Shown here one piece after another: positions 8,150-17,090 of a stretch of DNA of 64,000 bases. Every line of letters begins with the position of its first letter. The first letter of the stretch is position 1. Both the position numbers and the translations under genes were made by a program. A model generated the notes under the pieces. The model had not been told where the DNA came from. It saw only the letters and a program-made list of their open reading frames with translations, and did not search any database. The stretch is taken from positions 2,683,234 to 2,747,233 of the forward strand of contig OY760624.1 of NCBI GenBank assembly GCA_963663775.1, given 5' to 3'. Source of the stretch: G963663775 sp963663775. GTDB lineage: Bacteria > Bacillota > Clostridia > Oscillospirales > Butyricicoccaceae.

Positions 8150-9223
8150 ATGAAATTAATCAGTTTATTTGCCGGAGCTGGTGGTCTTGACCTCGGCTTC
8201 GAAAAAGCTGGATATGAAATCGTTATGGCTAATGAGTTTGACAAAACAATCTGGGCTACTTATGAAAAAAACCACACTGCCTCGTTAATAAAAGGAGATA
8301 TTCGTGATATTAAAGCAGAAGATTTTCCTGATGAAATTGATGGAATTATAGGAGGTCCTCCTTGCCAATCTTGGTCTGAGGCAGGAAGTTTGCGCGGAAT
8401 TGAAGATATGCGCGGACAATTATTCTACGACTATATCCGGATTCTTAAAGAAAAACAACCGAAATTTTTTCTTGCTGAAAATGTTAGCGGTATGCTTTCC
8501 AGTCGTCATAGTGAAGCTGTAAAGAATATTATAGCTTTATTTGAAGGCTGCGGCTATGATGTGAGTCTTACTCTTGTAAATGCCTCCGACTATGGAGTGG
8601 CGCAGGATAGAAAACGTGTTTTCTATATTGGTTTTCGTAAAGATTTGAATGTAAATTTCAAATTTCCCACTCCAACTACTCCAACGACAGAAGGCAAATT
8701 GACTTTCAAAGATATTATTTGGGATTTAAAAGATACAGCTGTTCCTGCACTTGAAAAAAACAAACCAAATGACCCTAGCAAATTGGCAATGCTGAACCAT
8801 GAATATTTCATCGGTGCATATTCTACAATTTTCATGAGTCGAAATAGAGTTAGAAGTTGGAGTGAGCAAGCATTCACTGTACAAGCTTCAGGTCGTCAAT
8901 GCCAACTTCATCCCCAAGCGCCAAAAATGATTAAATTAGGGAAGAACGACTGTCGCTTTGTTGAGGGTAAAGAAGGACTCTATAGACGATTGACTGTACG
9001 TGAATGTGCAAGGGTTCAAGGGTTTCCTGACAATTTTGAATTTATATATGATAAGGTAGATACCGGATACAAAATGATTGGCAATGCGGTACCTATTGAA
9101 CTATCATATGTTATTGCAGCTAAAATCAAATCCACACTTGAGTCTTTGTCATATTGCTATAAACCCTATCCGTTCGAATTTCAGCACCACAATTTGTGCG
9201 CTGTAGCTTCTTTTAATCACTGA
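8150..9223 (+). CDS. HaeIII-like DNA (cytosine-5)-methyltransferase
   Basis: A 357-residue C5 methyltransferase. Motif I is SLFAGAGGLDLGF (5-17). Motif IV is GGPPCQSW with catalytic Cys72. Motif VI is AENV, motif VIII QDRKRVFYIGF, and motif X GYKMIGNAVP near the end. The target-recognition part, including FMSRNRVRSW and TVQASGRQCQLHPQAP, matches what I remember of M.HaeIII almost residue for residue, so GGCC methylation is predicted. The C-terminus extends about 25 residues beyond HaeIII and may be a read-on. It protects the host from the nuclease at 5387-6292. An IS110 now separates the two genes and ends 9 bases before the ATG, so its promoter and ribosome site have changed. Confidence 0.9.
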   Translation: MKLISLFAGAGGLDLGFEKAGYEIVMANEFDKTIWATYEKNHTASLIKGDIRDIKAEDFPDEIDGIIGGPPCQSWSEAGSLRGIEDMRGQLFYDYIRILKEKQPKFFLAENVSGMLSSRHSEAVKNIIALFEGCGYDVSLTLVNASDYGVAQDRKRVFYIGFRKDLNVNFKFPTPTTPTTEGKLTFKDIIWDLKDTAVPALEKNKPNDPSKLAMLNHEYFIGAYSTIFMSRNRVRSWSEQAFTVQASGRQCQLHPQAPKMIKLGKNDCRFVEGKEGLYRRLTVRECARVQGFPDNFEFIYDKVDTGYKMIGNAVPIELSYVIAAKIKSTLESLSYCYKPYPFEFQHHNLCAVASFNH

Positions 9224-9246
9224 ACTTATATTTTTGAACAAAACCG

Positions 9247-9295
9247 ATCCCTTTAGATTAGCGTTTATACCTTTAGACGTTTCCTCTAAAGGGAT
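9247..9295 (+). terminator. Hairpin terminator after the methyltransferase gene
   Basis: ATCCCTTTAGA (9247-9257) pairs perfectly with TCTAAAGGGAT (9285-9295), 24 bases after the methyltransferase stop. There is no long U-run, so it may act mainly as a transcript-end stabiliser. Confidence 0.6.
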
Positions 9296-9630
9296 GCACT
9301 TCTCATTCAACTACTGTTATTCCCTATTTCAGCATCTGGATATGTGTAAGCGTCAAACGAGAATAAGAAAAGCCTGTTGCATCCCAGATTAACCAAGGGA
9401 AGCAGCAGGCTTGCACTCATCAGGTGCAGATTGCGGAAGCAGCAACGAGATACGTTCGGGATAAGCTGCCAAATCCAAATTCGGAGCGGTTTTCAAAATA
9501 TATGCCAGATATCGATATGGTTCTAGTCCATTTTCCTTGGCAGTCTCAATGATGCTGAATATCACGGTACTGGACTTGGCACCTCTTTGTCCTGGTCAAG
9601 TAAAATTGTAACACAAGAGGCTAAAAGAAA

Positions 9631-10353
9631 TCAGCTAGCAGACCGTATCTCGAATGGTGTCCGATATTGCAAATAAGAATGCGGTCTGACGTGGTTATAC
9701 CAAACATATGCAAAATTTTCTATTGCATTACAAAGCTCGGTAAACGAATGAAAATGATGCAAATAAATCAATTCTGATTTCAGTGTATTAAAGTAACGTT
9801 CCATGGGTGCATTTTGCCATGGACAACCGGCTCGGCTCATGCTTTGCGTCACGCCGACAGATTCACAAAATTCCGTGAATTTATACGAGGTAAATTGACT
9901 GCCTTGGTCACTGTGCAGCAGCAATTTCCCTCGGCTCCGCGGCTGTGCTGCCAGCGCTTTTTTCAAGGTGCAAATCGCCAAATCGCTGGTGATATCTTTA
10001 TCCGTGATGCTGGCGACTACGCTGCGATCATATAAATCAAGGATGGTGCAGTTATAATACATTCGACCATCTGCAAGGGCTACATAGGTGAAATCTGTAC
10101 ACCATTTTTGATTTTTCTGTGTTGCAGAAAAATCCTGCTGCAGCAAATTTTCGAATCTTTTATGTGGTTTTCCCAAGTCGGTTTTTCTGAATTTTCTTCG
10201 CACAATAGAATACAGGTTTAATGTTTGATTCATATATTTATGCACAGTTAAAGTACTTAGATGAATAGAGATTCGCGATAGAAAAATGCGCATTTGACGA
10301 TATCCATCCACACCATTATGCTCGTGATAAATCCGTTCTATTTGCTTGAACAC
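9631..10353 (-). CDS. IS3-family transposase OrfB (integrase catalytic part)
   Basis: An rve-type DDE integrase: WCTDFTYV (first Asp), LLLHSDQGSQFTS (second Asp) and CPWQNAPMERYFNTLKSE (Glu). The first in-frame initiation-type codon is GTG at 10353, but the frame stays open upstream (LEAYRFIQNHYSIFGIRWLL) and overlaps the end of orfA in the -1 frame. The functional product is therefore expected to be an OrfAB fusion made by slippage at A-AAA-AAG (about 10524-10530). All catalytic residues are present, so the element may still be active. Confidence 0.85.
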   Translation of the reverse strand: MFKQIERIYHEHNGVDGYRQMRIFLSRISIHLSTLTVHKYMNQTLNLYSIVRRKFRKTDLGKPHKRFENLLQQDFSATQKNQKWCTDFTYVALADGRMYYNCTILDLYDRSVVASITDKDITSDLAICTLKKALAAQPRSRGKLLLHSDQGSQFTSYKFTEFCESVGVTQSMSRAGCPWQNAPMERYFNTLKSELIYLHHFHSFTELCNAIENFAYVWYNHVRPHSYLQYRTPFEIRSAS

Positions 10354-10490
10354 TTGTTGTTTATGTTCCTGATATGCTTTTTTTCGATTTTTCAGAAAAT
10401 TGTAGTATGCGTTTGGACAAATTCCAATCCGGCGTAACAGCCACCGAATGCCGAATATACTATAGTGATTTTGGATAAATCGATAAGCCT

Positions 10491-10775
10491 CTAATCGATT
10501 TCCTTTGCAAAGAATGCCGCCGCTTTTTTTAGAAATTCATTTTCCTTTTTTGCTTCTGCCAGTTCTCGCTGTAATCGCCGAATTTCCTTCATTTCATCAT
10601 ATTCTGCTTGGGCTTCTGGATTTGTTTGGCATTCTTCTGCAAATTCTCGACACCACTTGGAGATGCTCGCTTTCGAAACTCCATATTCCGCTGTGATGCT
10701 TTTATATGTGCGTCCTTGCTCTACATGTAACTGTACAATTCTTTTTCTGAATTCCGGCTCATAATTCTGTGACAT
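10491..10775 (-). CDS. IS3-family transposase OrfA (helix-turn-helix)
   Basis: 94 residues: an N-terminal HTH (RKRIVQLHVEQGRTYKSITA, then EYGVSKASISKWCREF) followed by a leucine-zipper-like coiled coil (EIRRLQRELAEAKKENEFLKKA). It ends just after the A7G slippery run used for the -1 frameshift into OrfB. It binds the element ends and partners OrfB. Confidence 0.88.
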   Translation of the reverse strand: MSQNYEPEFRKRIVQLHVEQGRTYKSITAEYGVSKASISKWCREFAEECQTNPEAQAEYDEMKEIRRLQRELAEAKKENEFLKKAAAFFAKEID

Positions 10776-11087
10776 TTTGTCCCTCTTTTCTTTTGGTTCT
10801 TTCAGTATATCTTATGAGCCTCTACTGTTACAACTTTAGTTTATCACAACACATGCTCTGCAAGCTCTGTTCCATTCGTTAGCGCTCCCTCGGACTCTAA
10901 TAGACTCCGTTAGACTCTATTGGAGTCTATGGGTGTCTTTTAGACTTTTGGGATTATTGTCCCATGGCTACGGCTTTCTTTCAAGCCGCTCTCGGGTTTG
11001 ACGCTTACGGATATGTGCCCAATCCTCCTAATTCAAAAACCAATTTACACTACAAAACCTACTATTTTTATCGGTTTTTCGCCTAAA

Positions 11088-11132
11088 GATACAACAAATC
11101 CCACCTCTTTCCGAGATGGGATTTGTTGTATC
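11088..11132. terminator. Strong symmetrical hairpin downstream of the Wadjet operon
   Basis: GATACAACAAATCCCA (11088-11103) pairs perfectly over 16 bases with TGGGATTTGTTGTATC (11117-11132). It is the first strong terminator-like hairpin downstream of the minus-strand jet operon (about 390 bases after the small last ORF). The remaining bases to 11519 show no gene. Confidence 0.65.
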
Positions 11133-11519
11133 AATGATATTTAATGATTTACCCCCATCAAACCATGTTGCTATAATTAATGTCTACTGAATAAATCAAC
11201 AGTTGTGCAGATGACTTGAAATTTTGCACTTACTGTCCTAAAAGCAATTGTTTTTGAGGGTTGAGAAGCAGATGAATGATATGGACTCCATATTTATACG
11301 TTATGAGTATTTCGTCTTCATTTCTTAAGTGCAAGGGTTTTAGTACAAAACTGCAAAAAACCTTGCACCTCGCAATTTCTTAGCTATGCCCGTTCTCGCC
11401 TATTCGCCCGATATCGCGTGGTTTCTATTGATTTCAAATTATTCAGCAGGCATTAATTAAACGATTTGTCAGAGGAAAAGTGTAGGAAGAACCGAACGAA
11501 TTTATTTTTTATTCTGCTC

Positions 11520-11744
11520 CTATTCGCATAAGTATTTTTTCTTTGCATACTCCACCGTATAGTTTCCAAACGCAATCTGCATTGCAGACAACAATTCTTC
11601 TGTCTGTTTTTCGGAGTAATCTAATATTTTACACGCGATCCGCATATACCCACAACAAGCCGCATTTGACCATTGTTCTTCACATATCAGCTGAATCAAA
11701 TTTTTTGCAGATTGTTCTTGTCCGTTTTCCATACTGATAATCAC
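11520..11744 (-). CDS. Small protein encoded after jetD, unknown
   Basis: 74 residues, GTG start (GTGATTATCAGTATGG) preceded by GGAAAGGC, 54 bases after the jetD stop on the same strand. The sequence is helical and Cys-containing (CEEQWSNAACCGYMRIACKI), ending KKKYLCE. I do not recognise it. Position suggests it is transcribed with jetABCD. It could be an accessory protein, a cap gene of a neighbouring system or a chance frame; the modest ribosome site keeps confidence moderate. Confidence 0.45.
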   Translation of the reverse strand: MIISMENGQEQSAKNLIQLICEEQWSNAACCGYMRIACKILDYSEKQTEELLSAMQIAFGNYTVEYAKKKYLCE

Positions 11745-11798
11745 GCCTTTCCATAATAAAAATCGTTTCTCTATCAGTATATGAATTTTTAAAGAAAA

Positions 11799-13055
11799 TT
11801 ATTCCATTATATTTACCAACATGGCTTCCTGCTCTAATTTTTGCTGATGTTCCATCATATACAAAATACACGTTTGACAATCTAGAAGTTCTGGCATTTG
11901 CAGCAGACATCTTAATCGTTCCACATAAGACGGCGTTATAGCAACAGCAAAACGACAATGTTGCTGCAGTTCTCTTTCGTCCATGCAATATACACGGATA
12001 TTCGGATTGATTTCCCGCCGAAGCCGTGCCAGCATTGAAAAACCACCATAATCGATATCACCCCAGTGAGACCATGTGCAGTCTTCTGGCATAACATGTG
12101 CAATTGCTTGAAAAAATTTTTTCTTTGACGGACTGTATTGCCCTCCATGATACAAAACAATTTCATTTTTATTCTTTTTCGTACGTATATAATCGATATA
12201 ATTAGCACGATTCTCAATTGACAATATCCGCTCCACATCCGAAGGAATAAGCAATGTTGCACGCAGCAAATCCGGTAAACAAACACTGCCACCTGCCTGT
12301 AAACAGGAAAAATCTATCGACGCACTTTCAAAAAGAAGCTGTATACTGCCGCAAAATTCAAACTGCTCTGGATATTTTACAATACCGACCTGTCGTAGCA
12401 ATTCTTGATCTTTTACATCTTCATCTACATCCAAATAGGTTCTCAAAATGCGCAGCAATCTGGACTTTACGGTTCTCTCAAATTTTTTTGTATCGCCATA
12501 ACACTGTAAGGAGAACAGCCGTTCTAGCATTTCTTCATCATGCATGCTATCGATATATTGGATGGCACGAAATAAATCTACTCGTTCTGCTACAGTTTCC
12601 GGCAGTCGATTTCCGATATGTCGTTTATACGAAATCGTTTCATATAACGACTGTAAATAGGCTTTTGCCCATTCCGTGTGAATCTCTTTTAATAATTCTA
12701 AAATCTCTAAACAAACCGCATCAATCATACTGCTCTTTGGCTTTCGGCCAACAGTAGCATATGCAGTAGATAAGTTCTCATATTGTAGCCATACCTTTGC
12801 AAGGATATGGTTTTCCTCGCCCTTCATCCACTGAAAATCTACAAGTCTTCGTTCTGCCAATGCGAAAATAGCCCGATTGATGGTGATTCGCTTGTCACTG
12901 TCCTCAATATCATATTGTGGAAAATCACATTGCCCGCCATCATATAGTTTGAGCATAATCCTGCGTGTCGGTGTTGTTCCTTCTTGAAAAAAACGACTGC
13001 GCTCATATTTATCCAATAGACTTGTCAAAACCTCCCGTTGCCACAGATCATTCAT
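11799..13055 (-). CDS. jetD: Wadjet protein JetD (Toprim nuclease subunit)
   Basis: 418 residues. The start ATG at 13055 overlaps the jetC stop (ATGAATGA); the frame is open further upstream but only inside jetC. The C-terminal half has the Toprim-like fold of DUF2220/topoisomerase VI A: the acidic residue in LSIENRANYIDYI, then the HGGQYSPSKKKFF region and the metal-binding D-I-D-Y-G-G in WSHWGDIDYGGFSMLARLR. In studied Wadjet systems JetD cuts circular plasmid DNA after JetABC has extruded a loop. All expected catalytic acids are visible. It is the fourth gene of a tightly overlapping operon. Confidence 0.92.
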   Translation of the reverse strand: MNDLWQREVLTSLLDKYERSRFFQEGTTPTRRIMLKLYDGGQCDFPQYDIEDSDKRITINRAIFALAERRLVDFQWMKGEENHILAKVWLQYENLSTAYATVGRKPKSSMIDAVCLEILELLKEIHTEWAKAYLQSLYETISYKRHIGNRLPETVAERVDLFRAIQYIDSMHDEEMLERLFSLQCYGDTKKFERTVKSRLLRILRTYLDVDEDVKDQELLRQVGIVKYPEQFEFCGSIQLLFESASIDFSCLQAGGSVCLPDLLRATLLIPSDVERILSIENRANYIDYIRTKKNKNEIVLYHGGQYSPSKKKFFQAIAHVMPEDCTWSHWGDIDYGGFSMLARLRREINPNIRVYCMDERELQQHCRFAVAITPSYVERLRCLLQMPELLDCQTCILYMMEHQQKLEQEAMLVNIME

Positions 13056-16000
13056 ATACGATTTCCTCAAGCTGTTTCGGATCAAAATAACGCACACACG
13101 AATGCTTGCCATCTCGTAACACACACAAATTCCGATCTACTAGTGTAGCGATATCTCCTACTTTATCTGGCGGTGCAGAAAGAATCACTTGAAAATCAAA
13201 TTGCCGCAGTAGCTCTACACTGCGCACAATGCGCTCACCATCCATTTTGGAAAATGCCTCATCAAATATGATAAGACGAGAAGTATTGGCACGCTTATCC
13301 CGTCCCACACGATATAGCTGTGCAAAGGATGCCAACACCGCAATATAGAACGGTGTCTGTGTTTCACCTCCTGATTTTTTTCCAAGCGTCTTTGATAATC
13401 GCTGTGCTTCGCCGTCACGATTGATTACTTCTAAATCAAAGGATAGATACGTGCGATAATCTGTAAATGCTTTGACACGCTTCTCATAATCTTCTTGGTC
13501 ATATTCTTTTGCCGAAGCATTCTCGTTGGTGATAATTGCAAACAGTTCTGCAATTTCATCTTTATATTTTGTACGAAATTGCTCTGCAAGCAAATTGTAA
13601 CCACCTTCTAACAACATAGGGTCAACAATCATATCATAATACCGCTTGTATTCCGGCTTCGGTATGATGCGGAAACGATAGGTATCTTCGCCAAAAGAAC
13701 TGCCAGAAAGAGCTGTGTTCAATCCGTCGATTTGTCGGTGTGCTGCTTTGATATGGTCTTGTAGACGACTTAGAAAATCTTCTTGAAATTGCTCAAATGC
13801 CTTCTCACGGGTATCTTCAATTCGTGCTAAATATTCTGGCAATTTGTTTTCACTCAATTCCAGCCATGCATTATCGTATATATCATTATCTTCGCTCTTG
13901 ATAGAATACCCCATAATATATTTGTCATTGTAGCTACGACGCCAGTCTAGCAATTCCTCCCACATTCGCTCACGTGCGTTTGCTGCTTTACTCAATTCGC
14001 GTGGAAACGCTTTATAAATATCTACCGGATTGCCTCTGACAGATAGTTCGCGCTGATACCGCACACTGCCAGTAACATCGACCCAGTCCGCAGCATACTT
14101 TTCTGCAACAACATACTGCAGGGCTTCCCATTCCCTCTTGAACTGTGGTATTTTTTCCTCCCGACAAACACGTAGCTGCTCTATTTTTGTAGCACGCTCT
14201 TCACTATGCGCTTTCCATTGCTCCTCCAACACATTCTTTGCAGCTCGAACCTCTCGAATGCGTGTTTCCAGTGCAACAATCGTGCTTTGGTCCATAGCAT
14301 CTCGGCTCTCCTGCAAAGATGCAATTTCTATCTCTAAGCTCGGTACGGCAGAAATCCCTTTTGCTGCAGAAAGTGCATGCGATATCTCTGTTTCACTCCA
14401 TTCAGGAAGCCCTGTGCTGGACTGCACCCCGATTAAAACAGCGGCACATGCATCTATTTGACTGACCAGCCGATTCATCTCTCGTTTGACATCTTCCAAT
14501 CGTCTGCGAATTGCACCTTGACCAATCGCTGGTTTTGCCCATCGCTCCGGATTCATCGCACGTATCACAAAATTTTGATAAAGCACTCCCTCATCTGTCA
14601 CCGCCGTGCGAAACTGACGCAGCTGTTCCGCTTTTTCACATTTTTTTACACGTCCTAATACGTAATCCAAGAAGATACGCACATCTGGCTCGGTTGTTTC
14701 AATTTCTTCCGCCAAACTGCCCACTTCGGCCACGGGATTTCTGGACTTGAGTTTTTCAATATCCACAATACCCGTTCCATAAAGTGCTTTTTTTCGCTTG
14801 ATTGCATCAAAAACCCGTATAGCCTCTTTGAGATGCTCCTGTGGCACAATGATATAATATTTTTGCGTGTGCAAATACCCTTCAATCACGTTACGCCAAC
14901 GGTCATTCTTGACTTCTGCTGCCTCTGCTGCAATCCACACCTGTATCTCTTTTCCCATATGCAGACGCAGATGCGCCGCAATGGCTTCTTTTAAATCCAA
15001 AGCATCCTGCGGAAAATGATAGATTCCCTGTTCCAAAGAATGTTTTTCCTGCTGTAACGCAGTTCGTTGTTTAGCAAGTACCGTTTGCTCTTCTTCCATA
15101 CGAGAATGTAATCCAATGGCACTTTTCTTTAGCGCAGTTGCATCCTGCACATATGCTTTCCAACCATTTTCTCCAACACTACGAATCTTATCTGCATCCA
15201 AAGGCAACAATAATTTAATTTTTTGTGCAAAAGACTGTCCTTCCGCATACAAAACTTGTACGCGCTCCAACAGCAAAGGTTCTATCAAATTTTCTTGCAC
15301 CAATGCGATTTTTCGAATCATCTCTGCGGTATTTAGCTGCCATGCAGAGATGCACTTGGAAAACACTGCATATACGGTTTGATAGTCCTCCTGCAAAGTG
15401 GCTATCTGTTTTTCTTTTTCTACGATCTGCGCATCGATACGATGCAGTGCTTGAGCCTGCTCATTGTTCAGCAACTTTACCTGCAGCAGATTGTGTTCTT
15501 CTTGTAATGTTTGATTTCTTCGATCTTCTTCCAGAATGATTTCCGCCAGTGTAGTCACTTGTTCTGCAAGCTGTATTTCCTTTGCTTGCTCGGCTTTCAT
15601 CTCTGCGACTTTTACATCCGCTTTTGCGCAATCAATCAAATAGTCATATAACTTTTCATTTTGCTTGTGGGTGGTATACGCATGATGAGCGTTTAAGATT
15701 TGCTCCAAGCAAAGGATACGGTCTTTCAAAACCTCCGCTTCTTTTTCCAGCCGTTTATAGCTTCTGATATTATCTTGCATTTGACTGACGTCCACGTTTT
15801 CCTGCATATCACATACAAATTCTGAGATAAACTGCTGAATATCTACATTCGGATTGAACGACACTGCTTTTTTCAAAAGTCTACCGAATTGTTCCCGCAA
15901 TCCGCCTAATTTTCCATACAAATGGGTTCTGAAATCCCTACCAACTTCTGTAGTATAGTTCTTTCTCGTATATTGTTCTTTCAAAAACGCCCGCAATGAT

Positions 16001-16446
16001 GGAATATCCATCGGTATTTTTTGTTCCACAAACTCATTTGCAGGAATCTCACCATCATACTGGAAAAATAATTTCTGCATATCATTTTCAGAATATGTAT
16101 CAAAGCAACAGCCAGCAGTCAATTTTTTCTGTTTTTCTTCATCCCAAAATTCCAATGCGATATAGCTGGTAAATCGCCCATTGCGCAGATGCTTAAACCC
16201 CATGTCCTCATCATCACCCAGCTCCCCACGAAGATACCCAAATAACGAGCGATTTCCCTTCCCTGTTGCGGCTTTATTGAAAAAACTTCCACTAGTATCC
16301 CCTAATAGAATCAACTGCAGTGCATCAATAATCGTTGATTTACCAGAAGCGTTTTTTCCAGTTAAAAAATTCAGCTGTTCAAAGGCAATGATTTCATGCG
16401 TAAAATAATGCCAATGGATGAGCAGCAGCTTTGTCATGCGTTTCAT
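13048..16446 (-). CDS. jetC: Wadjet protein JetC (SMC/MukB-like ATPase)
   Basis: 1132 residues. N-terminal Walker A is LTGKNASGKST (about 29-38). A long double coiled coil has a central hinge-like region. Near the C-terminus are the ABC signature region KKSGGETQTPFYIAVLASFA, Walker B SRLIIFDEAFSKMDGER and a D-loop. This is the motor that extrudes plasmid DNA. Its start overlaps the jetB stop by four bases (ATGA). The length matches MukB-like JetC proteins and no motif is missing, so the ATPase should be functional. Confidence 0.95.
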   Translation of the reverse strand: MKRMTKLLLIHWHYFTHEIIAFEQLNFLTGKNASGKSTIIDALQLILLGDTSGSFFNKAATGKGNRSLFGYLRGELGDDEDMGFKHLRNGRFTSYIALEFWDEEKQKKLTAGCCFDTYSENDMQKLFFQYDGEIPANEFVEQKIPMDIPSLRAFLKEQYTRKNYTTEVGRDFRTHLYGKLGGLREQFGRLLKKAVSFNPNVDIQQFISEFVCDMQENVDVSQMQDNIRSYKRLEKEAEVLKDRILCLEQILNAHHAYTTHKQNEKLYDYLIDCAKADVKVAEMKAEQAKEIQLAEQVTTLAEIILEEDRRNQTLQEEHNLLQVKLLNNEQAQALHRIDAQIVEKEKQIATLQEDYQTVYAVFSKCISAWQLNTAEMIRKIALVQENLIEPLLLERVQVLYAEGQSFAQKIKLLLPLDADKIRSVGENGWKAYVQDATALKKSAIGLHSRMEEEQTVLAKQRTALQQEKHSLEQGIYHFPQDALDLKEAIAAHLRLHMGKEIQVWIAAEAAEVKNDRWRNVIEGYLHTQKYYIIVPQEHLKEAIRVFDAIKRKKALYGTGIVDIEKLKSRNPVAEVGSLAEEIETTEPDVRIFLDYVLGRVKKCEKAEQLRQFRTAVTDEGVLYQNFVIRAMNPERWAKPAIGQGAIRRRLEDVKREMNRLVSQIDACAAVLIGVQSSTGLPEWSETEISHALSAAKGISAVPSLEIEIASLQESRDAMDQSTIVALETRIREVRAAKNVLEEQWKAHSEERATKIEQLRVCREEKIPQFKREWEALQYVVAEKYAADWVDVTGSVRYQRELSVRGNPVDIYKAFPRELSKAANARERMWEELLDWRRSYNDKYIMGYSIKSEDNDIYDNAWLELSENKLPEYLARIEDTREKAFEQFQEDFLSRLQDHIKAAHRQIDGLNTALSGSSFGEDTYRFRIIPKPEYKRYYDMIVDPMLLEGGYNLLAEQFRTKYKDEIAELFAIITNENASAKEYDQEDYEKRVKAFTDYRTYLSFDLEVINRDGEAQRLSKTLGKKSGGETQTPFYIAVLASFAQLYRVGRDKRANTSRLIIFDEAFSKMDGERIVRSVELLRQFDFQVILSAPPDKVGDIATLVDRNLCVLRDGKHSCVRYFDPKQLEEIVYE

Positions 16447-17090
16447 TCGGTGTCCTCCTGCTCCTGTGCCCCCATATCGATGTCTTCCACACGCAACTCT
16501 TCCAACTGAGTCATCATATCATTGATGCCTTGATTGGAAATAATGCACAAGATTGAAGGCAAGATTAGAATTTGATTACCCTCATTCCGCCAAGCACCCG
16601 TATCCATTTTTTGAATGATATTATAGTGCACTAATGTGCGTTGCGCTTCTAATCGTTCTTTTTGCGTTGTTTTGCCTTGACTGAGCAGCCCAAGCATACG
16701 CATCTTTTCGATAACCGCTTGCGTATCCGTATTAACCGTGTGAAAGCTGCTAGCCTGTTCCCGCTGTTCTTCATAAATCAAGCGGCAAGTATACAAAAAA
16801 AGCGTGGTAAAGCGTTCGATGCGCAAGCGATTATGATCAAACACATTGATTAGCGATAGGATTCCATACCGATCATCTTTTTCCAATTGCCAACCTGTTA
16901 CGGCGAAATACTCCTGCATTACAGAAAACAGTTTGGTTGCCATCTGATACTCGGGATTTGGCAGCGTCATCTGCTGTGAAGGCTGGTATTCATATCGAAC
17001 CATATAGGTATGCGACAGCAGATAATTTGCCAATTTGCGAAATTCTCCTTTTTCATAAGCAGACAACTTATCATATTGCTCATTCCACAT
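16443..17090 (-). CDS. jetB: Wadjet protein JetB (MukE-like, DUF4194)
   Basis: 215 residues of the DUF4194/MukE-like kite family: LANYLLSHTYMVRYEY near the N-terminus, the winged-helix part DRYGILSLINVFDHNRLRIERF, and an acidic C-terminal tail. Its start overlaps the jetA stop by 11 bases. In the complex it joins the JetA kleisin to the JetC heads. Confidence 0.92.
   Translation of the reverse strand: MWNEQYDKLSAYEKGEFRKLANYLLSHTYMVRYEYQPSQQMTLPNPEYQMATKLFSVMQEYFAVTGWQLEKDDRYGILSLINVFDHNRLRIERFTTLFLYTCRLIYEEQREQASSFHTVNTDTQAVIEKMRMLGLLSQGKTTQKERLEAQRTLVHYNIIQKMDTGAWRNEGNQILILPSILCIISNQGINDMMTQLEELRVEDIDMGAQEQEDTE

Larger units (their letters stand above)
9593..10846 (-). mobile_element. IS3-family element nested in the IS66 relic (1254 bp)
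   Basis: Imperfect inverted ends run TGGTCAAGTAAAATTGTAAC at the left and, complemented, TGATAAACTAAAGTTGTAAC at the right, giving the TG...CA termini of the IS3 family. It carries overlapping orfA and orfB with an A7G slippery run. No 3-4 bp duplication is evident, which may mean that an end has been rearranged. A shrunken relic of the same element lies at 50146-50525. Confidence 0.8.
9346..11008. mobile_element. IS66-family relic with intact 8-bp target duplication, interrupted by an IS3
   Basis: Terminal repeats GTAAGCGTCAAAC (9346-9358) and its complement GTTTGACGCTTAC (10996-11008) are flanked by the perfect 8-bp duplication GGATATGT (9338-9345 and 11009-11016), the IS66 hallmark. Inside, minus-strand bases 9592 down to about 9383 still encode the IS66 transposase C-terminus (GLEPYRYLAYILKTAPNLDL, then LLLPQSAPDECKPAASLG and stop). 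Almost everything else was lost or replaced by the IS3 element at 9593-10846. Bases 10847-11008 are the surviving far end. A second IS66 fragment lies at 37212-37614. Confidence 0.85.
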
